From Blastococcus saxobsidens (GTDB taxonomy: Bacteria; Actinomycetota; Actinomycetes; Mycobacteriales; Geodermatophilaceae): a stretch of 64,000 nt of DNA. Made by a program: the position numbers and the translations under genes. The notes under the pieces are model-generated. The model made no database searches and was not told the DNA's origin. It worked only from the letters and a program-made list of their open reading frames with translations. Below, one piece after another: positions 17,339-26,868 of the stretch. The number at the start of each line of letters is the position of its first letter. Position 1 is the stretch's first letter. The stretch lies in assembly GCF_002938435.1 (NCBI RefSeq), contig NZ_POQT01000026.1, forward strand, positions 1 through 64,000. Reading direction: 5' to 3'.

Positions 17339-17600
17339 CCGCCCGTCCGCAACCACCTCGTGCACCGGGGCACCGGCGCCGCCGTCGGTGCCCTTCGTGG
17401 CGTCTGGGCCGCGACCGGCCTGCGGCTGCCGGGCCTCGGTCTGGCACGCCCCCGTCCGGCCGGCCACCCACCAGACTCAGGAGTTCGCCACCGGCGTCGG
17501 CGCGCCCCCGTGGACGTGGTCCCGGCGTGACCAGGTCGTCGACGTCGCCCACAAGGCCGTCTACTCGCTCGTCACCGGCGCCGTCGCCGATCGGGCTGGT
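17339..17600 (+). pseudogene. Remnant of a membrane-protein gene, frame-broken
   Basis: This 600-base gap between genes (17234-17833) holds no intact ORF that looks coding, but it holds pieces of one. At 17351-17430 frame 2 reads NHLVHRGTGAAVGALRGVWA then ATGLRLPGLGLA, a glycine-rich membrane-like stretch. At 17484-17590 frame 3 reads PPWTWSRRDQVVDVAHKAVY then SLVTGAVADR. Both parts have GC-rich third positions and resemble actinobacterial small membrane proteins of the DUF1440/DUF6789 kind (family name uncertain). A frameshift between them and missing ends make it a decayed gene. Confidence 0.5.
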
Positions 17601-17833
17601 GCCGTCGGCCCTCGACCGGGACGCCACCGGCACCGCTCGAGGGCCGCGTCGCTGATCCGGCACCCCCGCGTGACGGGTGCTGCCGCCCGGGGCGCGTGTG
17701 ACCAGCGGGGCGGGCTCGCGGCCCCCGCCCGCGCGCCGCCCGCTACATGTCGACACCGGCTCCCTACCGTCCGTGCTGACGCGCATGGTTGAAGTCCCTT
17801 CCCCGGGCTCGGCGCGGGTGATCGGAGGCCACG

Positions 17834-18862
17834 GTGCAGTCGCAGCGCACAACCACCCGTCGCCGCTCGCGCGCCGTCCTCGCGGCCGCCGCCGCCGTGA
17901 TGGCAGTCGCGACGGCCGTCCTGGGTTCGACGACGGCGACCGCCAACCCCGGCTCCGCCGCCGAGGCCGCGACGCTGATGGCCGAGGCCGCCCAGCAGCT
18001 GACCCTGGTGGAGGCGCAGGTCCACGAGGCCGAGGAGATCGTCGCCGCCCAGCAGGAGGCCGCCGCGACGGCCGCCGCGCAGGCGCAGGCCGCCCGCGAC
18101 GCGCTCGCGGTCCACGAGCCGCAGATCCGGGCGATCGCGCAGAGCAGCTTCACCGAGAAGACCCAGTCCCGGGTGGCCGCGTTCCTCACCAGCGAGTCCG
18201 CCGACGAGCTCGTCCAGCAGATGACGACGCTGGACATGATCGCCGCGCACACCAACACGGTCATCAGCGACGCCGCCGCCGCTCGGGTCGTCGCGGAGCA
18301 GGCGCAGCAGGCCGCCGACCAGGCCGCCGCCACCGCCCGGGCCGGGCTCGACCAGCTCAAGGCCCAGGAGGCCGAGGTCGAGCGCCGGGCGGCCCAGTAC
18401 CAGTCGGACTACGCCCGGCTCAGCGCGGCCGAGCAGGACCGCGTCTCGACGCTCGTCGCCGGCCCCAAGCTGCAGGCGCCCTCGGTCGCGGAGCTGCCCA
18501 TCGCCCCCGGCAGCGCCGCGGCCACCGCGATCGAGGTCGCGCTCTCCAAGGTCGGCTCGCCCTACCGCAGGGGGGCCACGGGTCCCGATGCCTTCGACTG
18601 CTCCGGGCTCACGTCCTACGCCTACGCCGCCGCGGGCATCACGCTGCCGCGCACCAGCTCCGGCCAGTCCAAGATCGGCCCGCCGCTCTCCCGCGGGGAG
18701 CTGCAGCCCGGCGACCTGGTCTTCTACTACGAACCGATCAGCCACGTGGCGCTCTACATCGGCAACGGGATGATCGTGCACGCCCGCACCTACGGGACCC
18801 CGCTGTCGGTCACGACCGTCGATCAGGGTGGCTTCCGGTTCGGGGTCCGCCCGACCGGCTGA
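17834..18862 (+). CDS. Secreted NlpC/P60 peptidoglycan hydrolase (RipA/RipC-like)
   Basis: A 342-residue exported protein. A basic leader (TTTRRRSR) and hydrophobic core to about residue 37 form a signal peptide ending TATA. Residues 40-205 are an Ala/Gln/Glu-rich coiled coil. The C-terminal NlpC/P60 domain has the catalytic Cys256 (FDCSGLT), His304 (PISHVALYI) and His316 (IVHAR), so it should cleave D-Glu/meso-DAP bonds in cell-wall peptides. GTG at 17834 has GGAGG 5 bases upstream; TACCGT at 17765-17770 may be the -10 element. A paralogue starts at 57894. Its 3' end overlaps the convergent YdeI-like gene by 40 bases. Confidence 0.92.
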   Translation: MQSQRTTTRRRSRAVLAAAAAVMAVATAVLGSTTATANPGSAAEAATLMAEAAQQLTLVEAQVHEAEEIVAAQQEAAATAAAQAQAARDALAVHEPQIRAIAQSSFTEKTQSRVAAFLTSESADELVQQMTTLDMIAAHTNTVISDAAAARVVAEQAQQAADQAAATARAGLDQLKAQEAEVERRAAQYQSDYARLSAAEQDRVSTLVAGPKLQAPSVAELPIAPGSAAATAIEVALSKVGSPYRRGATGPDAFDCSGLTSYAYAAAGITLPRTSSGQSKIGPPLSRGELQPGDLVFYYEPISHVALYIGNGMIVHARTYGTPLSVTTVDQGGFRFGVRPTG

Positions 18863-19425
18863 CCCCCGCCGAGCGCCTGCACCGCCGCGGCGATCCGCTT
18901 CGCCCGGGTGGCCGGGGTCGTCGCGGTGTGCACCCGCCACAGCACCGAGTACCGCTCCCCGCTGCTCAGCCCGTCGAACACCGCCCGCGCCGCGGGCACG
19001 GCGTCCAGTGCCGCCGCGAGGTCGTCGGGCACCGTGACGGTGGCCGGACCGGGGTAGGCGCGTTCCCAGCGGCCGTCGGCCTTCGCCGCCTCCACCGCGG
19101 CCAGGCCGGCCGGGCGCATCCTGCCCTGCTCGATCAGCCGGGCGACCGTCTCGACGTTCCTGCGCGACCACACGCTGCGCGGTCGCCGCGGGGTGATCCG
19201 CTGCACGTACCAGGCGTCGTCCAGCCGGTTGGCCCGGCCGTCGATCCAGCCGAAGCACAGCAGGACCTCCACCATCCCGGCCCAGTCGACCGACGGGATG
19301 CCGGAGCCCTTCTTCGCGATCTTGACGTAGAGCCCGGGGGCGGTCGCGTGGTGCTCCTCCAGCCATGCCTCCAGTGCCGCCTGGTCGGCGAAGGGCAGCA
19401 CGGGCAGATCGGTCGGTTCGGGCAC
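18823..19425 (-). CDS. YdeI/OmpD-associated family protein
   Basis: A 200-residue protein of the YdeI (COG4430) family: FADQAALEAWLEEHH at the start, GLYVKIAKKGSGIPSVDW, the FGWIDGRANRLDD core and QRITPRRPRSVWSRRN. A second domain (ADLAALDAVPAARAVFDGLS region) carries the family's DUF1905/YdhG-like fold. The molecular role is not known; E. coli YdeI has been linked to resistance to polymyxin and stress. GTG start at 19425. The C-terminus overlaps the convergent NlpC gene by 40 bases. Confidence 0.85.
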   Translation of the reverse strand: MPEPTDLPVLPFADQAALEAWLEEHHATAPGLYVKIAKKGSGIPSVDWAGMVEVLLCFGWIDGRANRLDDAWYVQRITPRRPRSVWSRRNVETVARLIEQGRMRPAGLAAVEAAKADGRWERAYPGPATVTVPDDLAAALDAVPAARAVFDGLSSGERYSVLWRVHTATTPATRAKRIAAAVQALGGGQPVGRTPNRKPP

Positions 19426-19515
19426 GTCGCCATGGTGGTACCGGGGGGTGACAGAAGCGCCGTCGGCAGCCGGCGTCCGCCCCCTCGCGACACGCCCCGG
19501 TCGGGCCCGCCGTAG

Positions 19516-20907
<1,392 letters not shown>

Positions 20908-20917
20908 GGGGATCTGC

Positions 20918-21445
20918 GTGACGGACAACTACATCGGGGCCCTGGAGTTCGGCTCACCCCAGATCGACGACGAGGCCTTCGTCGCGCCCACGGCGGTCGT
21001 GGTCGGGGCGGTCACGATGGGGCCGCGGTCGAGCATCTGGTACGGCGCGGTGGCCCGTGCCGACGCCGAGGTGATCGAGATCGGCGCCGACTCCAACATC
21101 CAGGACGGCTGCACGCTGCACTCCGACCCCGGCTTCCCGCTGGTCGTGGGCGAGCGCGTCTCCGTCGGGCACCGGGTCGTGCTGCACGGCGCGCGCATCG
21201 ACGACGACGTGCTGGTCGGCATGGGCAGCATCGTCATGAACGGCGCCCACATCGGGTCGGGCTCGATCGTGGCCGCCGGCGCCGTCGTCACCCAGGGCAA
21301 GGTGTTCCCGCCCCGTTCGCTCATCGCCGGCGTCCCGGCCAAGGTGCTGCGCGAGGCCACCGACGACGACCAGCTGCACATCCAGGGCAACGCGATCAGC
21401 TACACCGACCGGCTGGCCTCCGCGCGGCAGGTGCGCCGGCTCTGA
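20918..21445 (+). CDS. Gamma-class carbonic anhydrase-like hexapeptide-repeat protein
   Basis: A 175-residue left-handed beta-helix protein with hexapeptide repeats running from about residue 20 to 140 (AVVVGAVTMGPRSSIWYGAV, then DDDVLVGMGSIVMNGAHIG). The histidines expected to bind zinc at the trimer interface are present (TLHS, SVGHRVVLHG). Homologues (YrdA, PaaY, CaiE) are carbonic anhydrases or thioesterases; activity is uncertain. GTG start 10 bases after gdhA, with a weak GGGGA upstream, so it probably shares the gdhA transcript. Confidence 0.88.
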   Translation: MTDNYIGALEFGSPQIDDEAFVAPTAVVVGAVTMGPRSSIWYGAVARADAEVIEIGADSNIQDGCTLHSDPGFPLVVGERVSVGHRVVLHGARIDDDVLVGMGSIVMNGAHIGSGSIVAAGAVVTQGKVFPPRSLIAGVPAKVLREATDDDQLHIQGNAISYTDRLASARQVRRL

Positions 21446-22645
21446 TCAGCCGGCCAGCCACTCCCGCAGGCCGGTGAGCAGCCGGTCGACGTCGTCGTCG
21501 TCGCTGTAGGGCGCCAGGCCCACCCGCAGGCCGCCGGTGTCGCCGAGCCCTAGCCACCGGCTGGCCTCGATCGCGTAGAACGAGCCGGCCGGCGCGTTGA
21601 CGCCCCGGCCGGCGAGGAACCGGTAGGCGTCGGCGGCGTCCCGCCCGTCGACGGTGAGCAGCAGCGTCGGGGTGCGCTCGGCCGCGCGCGACCACAGCCG
21701 GACGCCGGGCAGCGCGACCAGCCCGGCCTCCAGGCGCTCGCGGAGCCGGTCCTCGTGCTCCTCGACCGCGGTCATGGCGGCGACGAGCCGCTCCCGGCGG
21801 GTGCTGCCGTCACCGAGCGCGGCGAGGAAGTCCACCGCGGCAGTCGTCCCGGCGAGCAGCTCGTAGGGCAGCGTGCCCAGCTCGAACCGCTCCGGCACGG
21901 CGTCCGAGGACGGCAGCAGCTTGCCCGGCCGCAGGGTCGCCAGCAGCGCGGGGTCGGCGGCCAGGACGCCGCAGTGCGGGCCGAGGAACTTGTACGGCGA
22001 GCAGAGGTACACGTCGGCGCCGAGGGCGGCGACGTCCACCGGGGCGTGCGCGGTCAGGTGCACCCCGTCGACGACGAGCAGGGCGCCCACCGCGTGCACC
22101 CGCCCGGCGATCGCCGGCAGCGGCGGGCGGGTGCCGATCAGGTTGGACGCGCCGGTCACCGCCACCAGGCGGGTGCGGTCGGAGAGCACCGAGGCGACGT
22201 CGTCGGCGGTCAGCTCGCCGGTGGCCGGGTCGAAGGCCGCCCACCGCACGGTCGCCCCGGCCGCCTCGGCGGCGAGCACCCAGGGCCGGATGTTGGCGTC
22301 GTGGTCCAGCCGGGTGACGACGACCTCGTCGCCGGGGCCCCAGCCGGCCGACATCGTGCGGGCCAGGTCGAAGGTGAGCGCGGTGGCGCTGCGGCCGAAC
22401 ACGACGCCCTCGGCGTCGACGGCCAGCAGGTCTGCCATCGCGGCCCGCGCGGCCAGCACGGTGGCGTCGGCGAACCGTTCGGCCCCGGTGACCGAGCCGC
22501 GGTTGCTGATCGGCGCGGTCAGGGTCGCGGCCACCGCCCGGCCCACCGCCTGGGGAACCTGGGTCCCGCCGGGGCCGTCGAAGTGCGCCGTGCCGGCGGC
22601 CAGCGACGGGAAGCAGGTGCGCAGCGCGGCGACATCGAGGCCCAT
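21446..22645 (-). CDS. Class V aminotransferase, cysteine desulfurase-like
   Basis: A 399-residue PLP enzyme. The substrate/PLP face begins FDGPGGTQVPQAV; the PLP lysine is in CSPYKFLGPHCG, preceded by the aspartate/histidine pair VVDGVHLTAHAP. This matches the cysteine-desulfurase-like subfamily found in actinobacteria rather than IscS or SufS proper: no cysteine-bearing active loop of the SufS kind is evident, so desulfurase activity is unproved. ATG at 22645 has TAGCGT (complement of 22654-22659) 8 bases upstream, and that hexamer overlaps the stop codon of the gene before it. Confidence 0.87.
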   Translation of the reverse strand: MGLDVAALRTCFPSLAAGTAHFDGPGGTQVPQAVGRAVAATLTAPISNRGSVTGAERFADATVLAARAAMADLLAVDAEGVVFGRSATALTFDLARTMSAGWGPGDEVVVTRLDHDANIRPWVLAAEAAGATVRWAAFDPATGELTADDVASVLSDRTRLVAVTGASNLIGTRPPLPAIAGRVHAVGALLVVDGVHLTAHAPVDVAALGADVYLCSPYKFLGPHCGVLAADPALLATLRPGKLLPSSDAVPERFELGTLPYELLAGTTAAVDFLAALGDGSTRRERLVAAMTAVEEHEDRLRERLEAGLVALPGVRLWSRAAERTPTLLLTVDGRDAADAYRFLAGRGVNAPAGSFYAIEASRWLGLGDTGGLRVGLAPYSDDDDVDRLLTGLREWLAG

Positions 22646-22653
22646 GTCCGCCG

Positions 22654-22659
22654 ACGCTA
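22654..22659 (-). promoter_or_regulatory. -10-like TAGCGT for a leaderless start
   Basis: The hexamer lies 8 bases before the ATG of the class V aminotransferase gene with no Shine-Dalgarno sequence between, and it overlaps the TGA of the lyase gene upstream (stop at 22657). The same layout occurs before about nine other genes in this window. Confidence 0.45.
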
Positions 22660-23727
22660 TCCGCGGCCTGCCAGCTCGGCTATCGCGGTCCGGATCTCCA
22701 CCACGGTCAGGGCCAGCGTCGCGTCGCCGACCGGCAGCTCCACCCGGACGACGGCGGGGTCGCCGGTGGGCACGGCCTGCGGCCAGGTCCACAGGCCCTC
22801 GTCGGCGGCCAGCGCCCGGGCGGCCGCCGTGAAGGCGTCCGGGGTGGTGCGCAGCAGCAGGTGCAGCATCGGCGTCTGCGGGGGATCGGGGACGACGGCG
22901 ACGCCGGGCAGGTCCCGCACCGCGTCGGCGATCTCCCGGGCGCGCTGCAGGTAGGCCGGCATCAGCGGCAGCCGGCGGCGCAGCGAGGTCAGCGCCGAGG
23001 CAGCCCCCGGCCACATCCCGAACAGCGTGCCGCCCAGCCGGCGGCGCCACTCCCGGACCTCGCCGACGACGTCGTCCGGTCCGGCCAGGCAGCACCCGGC
23101 CAGGGCGCCGATGCCCTTGTAGAAGCTGACGTAGGCGGTGTCGAACAGCCCGGCGATCTCGGCCGGCGTGCGGTCGTACCCGGCGGAGGCCTCCCACAGC
23201 CGGGCGCCGTCCAGGTGCGCCGCCGCGCCGCGCTCGCGCGCCCAGGCCACCTGCTCGACGAGGTCCGCCCACGGCGGGAGCTGCCCGCCGAGGTCGCGCT
23301 GCGGCAGCTCCACCAGCAACGCCGCCGGCTGCTCGGCCACGGCGTCGAGGCCGGCCCGCAGCAGCAGCCCGTGCCGGTCGCCCACCGGGCGCAGCACCAT
23401 GCCGTGCAGCCGCTCGAACGCCTGCTCCTCGTGCCGGATCAGGTGGCTCTCCGGGTGGCAGACCACCGTGCGCCGGCCGCGCCGGTCGGCGTGCACCCGC
23501 AGCGCCGCCTGCTGCGCCATGACCCCGCTCGGCAGGTACGCCGCCGCGGGCAAGCCGAGCAGCCCGGCGACCTCGGTCTCCAGCTCGGTCACGACGCCGC
23601 CGTCGCCGTACCGGTCGGGTGCGGCGTCGGCCGGGATGGTGGCCAGCAGCTGGTCGGCCCGCCACTCGCCGTGCCCGGTCAGCGAGCGGTCGCAGGCGGC
23701 GCGCAGGGCGGTCAGGTCGTCGTCCAC
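22657..23727 (-). CDS. Threonine-aldolase-like PLP beta-eliminating lyase
   Basis: A 356-residue fold-type I PLP enzyme of the aromatic amino acid beta-eliminating lyase/threonine aldolase family. It has the N-terminal YGDGGVVTELETEVAGLLG motif, AAAHLDGARLWEA with the PLP-contacting aspartate, and the Schiff-base lysine in AYVSFYKGIGALAG. Low-specificity L-threonine aldolase, which splits threonine to glycine and acetaldehyde, is the likeliest activity; a related lyase is possible. GTG at 23727 has CAGACT 7 bases upstream (complement of 23735-23740). It lies between metX and the aminotransferase on the same strand. Confidence 0.85.
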   Translation of the reverse strand: MDDDLTALRAACDRSLTGHGEWRADQLLATIPADAAPDRYGDGGVVTELETEVAGLLGLPAAAYLPSGVMAQQAALRVHADRRGRRTVVCHPESHLIRHEEQAFERLHGMVLRPVGDRHGLLLRAGLDAVAEQPAALLVELPQRDLGGQLPPWADLVEQVAWARERGAAAHLDGARLWEASAGYDRTPAEIAGLFDTAYVSFYKGIGALAGCCLAGPDDVVGEVREWRRRLGGTLFGMWPGAASALTSLRRRLPLMPAYLQRAREIADAVRDLPGVAVVPDPPQTPMLHLLLRTTPDAFTAAARALAADEGLWTWPQAVPTGDPAVVRVELPVGDATLALTVVEIRTAIAELAGRG

Positions 23728-23776
23728 GCCGGTCAGTCTGCGGGAGGCGGTCAGCGCTCGGCGGCTCGCCGCCGGA

Positions 23777-24853
23777 TCAGCCGTCGAGCAGCTCGCGCAT
23801 CAGGGACCCGACGGCGTCGGACTCGAGCAGGAAGCCGTCATGGCCGTAGGGGGAGGGGATCAGGCGCAGCGGCACGCCGAGCGCGTCGGCCACCCGCTGC
23901 TGCTGCTCGGGCGGGTACAGCCGGTCGGTGTCCACGCCGGCCACCAGCGCCCGGGCGGTCACCCCGGCCAGCGCGGCCTCCACGCCGCCCCGGCCGCGGC
24001 CGACGTCCCAGCTGTTCATCGCCTCGGTCAGCACCACGTAGCTGCCGGCGTCGAACCGGCCGGTGAGCTTGTCGGCGTGGTGGTCGAGGTAGGAGGCGAC
24101 GGCGTACCGGTCGTCGTCCTGCACGGTGCTGCCGAACCGGGCCTCCAGCTCCAGGCCGCTGCGGTAGGTGAGGTGGGCGATCCGCCGGGCGATGCCCAGG
24201 CCGTCGGCCGGCGGGTCGTCGAGCGGGTAGTCCCCGTTCCGCCAGCGGGGATCGGCCCGGACGGCGGCCTGCTGGGTGGTCTGGGTGCCGATCTGGTCGG
24301 CGGAGGCGACGGCGGCCGCCGCCAGGAAGAACAGCGCACCCACCCGGTCGGGCTCGGCGACCGCCCACTCCAGCGCCCGCATGCCGCCCATGGAGCCGCC
24401 CGCCACGGCGGCCCAGCGGGTGATGCCGAGCGCGTCGGCCAGCGCGGCCTCGACGCGGACCTGGTCCCCGACCGTCACCTCCGGGAAGCGGGCCCCCCAC
24501 CGGCCGCCGTCCGGGGTGGCCGACGACGGTCCCGTCGTGCCCTGACAGCCGCCGAGCACGTTGGCGCAGACGACGAACCACCGGTCGGTGTCCAGCGCGG
24601 CGCCCGGGCCGACCAGGCCGCTCCACCAGCCGGCGGTCGGGTGGCCGGGGCCGGCCGCGCCCACCACGTGGCTGTCCCCGGTGAGCGCGTGCTCGACCAG
24701 CACGGCGTTCCCGGCGTCCGGGGCGAGCGTGCCCCACGTCTCGTAGGCGACGCGGACCCCGGGCAGCCGGCCGCCGCGCTCGAGGGCGAAGGTGCCGGGC
24801 AGGTCGAGGAAGAGCCGGTCGCCGACCGGATCGCCCTCGACCCACCCGGGCAC
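23777..24853 (-). CDS. metX: Homoserine O-acetyltransferase
   Basis: A 358-residue alpha/beta-hydrolase-fold acyltransferase making O-acetylhomoserine from homoserine and acetyl-CoA, the first committed step to methionine. The N-terminal ALERGGRLPGVRVAYETWG, the ALTGDSHV stretch, the nucleophile elbow AVAGGSMGGMRALEW (catalytic Ser) and the C-terminal SPYGHDGFLLE (catalytic His) are all typical; the aspartate is in GVDTDRLYPP. The GTG at 24853 starts one base after the metY stop, so metY and metX are one operon under the upstream SAM riboswitch. Confidence 0.94.
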   Translation of the reverse strand: MPGWVEGDPVGDRLFLDLPGTFALERGGRLPGVRVAYETWGTLAPDAGNAVLVEHALTGDSHVVGAAGPGHPTAGWWSGLVGPGAALDTDRWFVVCANVLGGCQGTTGPSSATPDGGRWGARFPEVTVGDQVRVEAALADALGITRWAAVAGGSMGGMRALEWAVAEPDRVGALFFLAAAAVASADQIGTQTTQQAAVRADPRWRNGDYPLDDPPADGLGIARRIAHLTYRSGLELEARFGSTVQDDDRYAVASYLDHHADKLTGRFDAGSYVVLTEAMNSWDVGRGRGGVEAALAGVTARALVAGVDTDRLYPPEQQQRVADALGVPLRLIPSPYGHDGFLLESDAVGSLMRELLDG

Positions 24854-24854
24854 G

Positions 24855-26147
24855 TCAGGCGGACTTCGCCGCGCGGAAGCCGGCCTCGAGGTCGGCCAGG
24901 ATGTCCTCGATGCCCTCCAGGCCGACGGCCAGCCGCACCAGGCCCGGCGTGACACCGGTGGTGAGCTGCTCCTCGGGCGTCAGCTGCGAGTGCGTCGTCG
25001 AGGCCGGGTGGATCACCAGGCTGCGCACGTCACCGATGTTGGCCACGTGGCTGTGCAGCTCCAGCGCCTCCACGAACTTCTGGCCGGCCTCCCGGCCGCC
25101 GTGCAGCTCGAAGGTCAGCACCGCGCCGGCGCCCTGGGGGGCGTACTTCTGCTGGGCGGCGTGCCACGGGGAGGACTCCAGCGCCGGGTAGTTCACCCGG
25201 TCCACCTCGTCGTGGGCCTGCAGGAACTCCGCCACGCGCGTGGCGTTCTGGACGTGCCGCTCCATGCGCAGCGACAGCGTCTCGATGCCCTGGACCACGA
25301 GGAACGCGTTGAACGGCGAGATCGCCGGACCGAGGTCGCGCAGCAGCTGCACCCGGGCCTTCAGCGCGAAGGCCGGCGCACCCAGGTCGGCGTAGACGAC
25401 CCCGTGGTACGTCGGGTCGGCCGTGGTGAACATCGGGTGCCGGCCGCCGGTCCAGTCGAACCGCCCCCCGTCGACGATGATCCCGGCGATGGCCGTGCCG
25501 TGGCCGCCCAGGTACTTGGTGGCGGAGTGGACGACGACGTCGGCGCCGAACTCGAACGGCCGGATGAGGAACGGCGTGGCGACGGTGTTGTCCACGATCA
25601 GCGGGACGCCGTTGCGGTGCGCGACCCCGGCGACGGCCTCGATGTCGAGGATGTCGCCCTTGGGGTTGCCGATCGTCTCGCCGAAGAACGCCCGGGTGTT
25701 CTCCTGCACCAGCGCCTGCCAGGCCTCCGGGTCGTCCGGGTCCTCCACGAAGGAGACCGTGATGCCCATCTTCGGCAGCGAGTGGTGCAGCAGGTTGTAG
25801 GTGCCGCCGTACAGCGAGGCCGACGCCACGATGTGGTCGCCGGCCTCGGCGAGGTTGAGGATCGCCAGCGTCGTCGCGGACTGGCCGCTGGACACTGCGA
25901 GCGCGGCGACCCCGCCCTCCAGGGAGGTCACGCGCTGCTCCAGCGCGTCCTGCGTCGGGTTCATGATCCGCGTGTAGATGTTGCCCATCTCGGCCAGCGC
26001 GAACAGGTCCGCGGCGTGCTGGCTGTCGCGGAACTGGTAGGCGGTGGTGGCGTAGATGGGCAGCGCCCGGGCGCCGGTCGTCGGGTCGGGGCTCGTGCCG
26101 GCGTGGATCTGCCGGGTCTCGAAGCTCCAGGCCTGGGGGTCGGTCAT
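24855..26147 (-). CDS. metY: O-acetylhomoserine sulfhydrylase
   Basis: A 430-residue Cys/Met-metabolism PLP enzyme that turns O-acetylhomoserine and sulfide into homocysteine. Characteristic parts: FETRQIHAGTSPDPTTGARA at the N-terminus, YTRIMNPTQDALEQRVTSLE, the PLP-binding aspartate in LIVDNTVATP and the Schiff-base lysine in VVHSATKYLGGHGTA. The length and early motif fit MetY rather than cystathionine gamma-synthase. ATG at 26147 is preceded by GAGGAGAC, a good ribosome-binding site. It heads the metY-metX pair and is led by a SAM-IV-type riboswitch at 26192-26312. Confidence 0.95.
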   Translation of the reverse strand: MTDPQAWSFETRQIHAGTSPDPTTGARALPIYATTAYQFRDSQHAADLFALAEMGNIYTRIMNPTQDALEQRVTSLEGGVAALAVSSGQSATTLAILNLAEAGDHIVASASLYGGTYNLLHHSLPKMGITVSFVEDPDDPEAWQALVQENTRAFFGETIGNPKGDILDIEAVAGVAHRNGVPLIVDNTVATPFLIRPFEFGADVVVHSATKYLGGHGTAIAGIIVDGGRFDWTGGRHPMFTTADPTYHGVVYADLGAPAFALKARVQLLRDLGPAISPFNAFLVVQGIETLSLRMERHVQNATRVAEFLQAHDEVDRVNYPALESSPWHAAQQKYAPQGAGAVLTFELHGGREAGQKFVEALELHSHVANIGDVRSLVIHPASTTHSQLTPEEQLTTGVTPGLVRLAVGLEGIEDILADLEAGFRAAKSA

Positions 26148-26166
26148 GCGCCGTCTCCTCGTCGCT

Positions 26167-26191
26167 CGCGGGAGATCCCGCGGCGCGCGGG
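26167..26191 (-). promoter_or_regulatory. Three-segment competing hairpin downstream of the SAM aptamer
   Basis: On the minus strand CCCGCG (26186-26191), CGCGGG (26177-26182) and CCCGCG again (26167-26172) follow each other. The middle segment can pair with the first (7 bp, 3-base loop, counting the flanking T/A) or with the third (6 bp, 4-base loop ATCT), never both. The first segment abuts the strand of the aptamer pseudoknot, so ligand binding could decide which hairpin forms and whether the metY ribosome-binding site stays accessible. There is no U-run, so translational control is likelier than intrinsic termination. This is inference from pairing. Confidence 0.55.
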
Positions 26192-26312
26192 AACTCCGTC
26201 CTTGCCGGGCGGCGGGCGCCGTCCAGCCGGCTCTTCCCCTGGAGCACCTCAGACGGAGTTGAGGTTGCCGGGCAGCCAGCCAGGTGCTTTGCACTGCCTC
26301 TCGTGAGCCACT
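26192..26312 (-). ncRNA. SAM riboswitch, SAM-IV type, upstream of metY
   Basis: The minus strand reads the SAM-I/SAM-IV core: P1 GGCTC (26305-26309) pairs with GAGCC; P2 GGCAG pairs with CTGCC and is followed by the conserved CGGCAACC; P3 is CCTCA...TGAGG; then GGTGCTCCAGGGGAAGA. GCACC in the P2 loop can pair with GGTGC (the core pseudoknot). The P3 loop AACTCCGTC (26252-26260) is a perfect 9-base complement of GACGGAGTT downstream of P1 (26192-26200), the extra pseudoknot that marks SAM-IV. SAM-IV elements are known from actinobacteria before methionine genes. TACGAT (complement of 26317-26322) sits about 7 bases before P1 and may be the -10 element. Confidence 0.85.
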
Positions 26313-26331
26313 GCGAATCGTAGGCGACGGA

Positions 26332-26347
26332 TGTCCCACGTGAAACA
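26332..26347. other. parS-like 16-mer
   Basis: TGTCCCACGTGAAACA matches the bacterial ParB-binding consensus TGTTTCACGTGAAACA at 14 of 16 positions, with an intact right half. It sits upstream of the metY promoter. parS sites usually cluster near the origin and only this one is seen here, so it may be coincidence or a weak satellite site. Confidence 0.3.
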
Positions 26348-26376
26348 TCCGTCCCACGGCCCGGGACGCCGCGGGC

Positions 26377-26868
26377 TCAGCCGGGAGGGGAGCCCGGCGC
26401 CGTCTCGTCCGTCGGCTCGTCCACCGGTGGCGACGGCGTCGTGCCCGTCGTCGGCTCGGGCGTGCCCGTGGGCGTGGTCGACCCGGTGCCGGTGGGCGGC
26501 GTCGTGGTCGGCTCGCTCGACGTCGTCCGCGGAGCCGTGGTGGTGGGCTCCGCGGGCTCCGTGGGCGCCGGGTCGGTCTCCTCGGGGAGGCCGGGGACCA
26601 CGGGGGCCTCCACGTTGCCGGGGTCGCTGGGCGGCCGCTCGCTGCCGTCCGTGGGTGGGCGGACGTTGAGCCAGAGCGCGAAGATCGCGACGAACAGGAC
26701 GCCCAGGACGACGGTCGAGGTGCGGGCGCGGCCCAGGTGCCTGGGCACGTTGGACCACCAGCGGTGGGCGGGGGAGACGTCGGGGGTGCCGTCCGTCCCG
26801 GCGGGGGCGGTGCTCACGGTGGGGGCGGCCGGCGTCGTCGGCGTCCGGTCCTGGTCCGGCGCGCTCAT
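26377..26868 (-). CDS. Single-pass membrane protein with Pro/Thr-rich tail
   Basis: A 163-residue protein. About 48 polar residues (rich in Ala, Pro, Thr) precede one transmembrane helix (STVVLGVLFVAIFALWL, about 51-67), and the rest is a low-complexity Pro/Thr/Glu tail, probably outside the cell. ATG at 26868 overlaps the stop of the MscS channel gene by 4 bases, so it is translated with it and may be an accessory of the channel; that role is inference. I do not recognise a family. Confidence 0.75.
   Translation of the reverse strand: MSAPDQDRTPTTPAAPTVSTAPAGTDGTPDVSPAHRWWSNVPRHLGRARTSTVVLGVLFVAIFALWLNVRPPTDGSERPPSDPGNVEAPVVPGLPEETDPAPTEPAEPTTTAPRTTSSEPTTTPPTGTGSTTPTGTPEPTTGTTPSPPVDEPTDETAPGSPPG

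Noticed and set aside
21446-22645. SufS/IscS cysteine desulfurase
   Set aside because: No Fe-S assembly gene is adjacent and the usual active-site cysteine loop is not evident; the generic class V aminotransferase name is safer.
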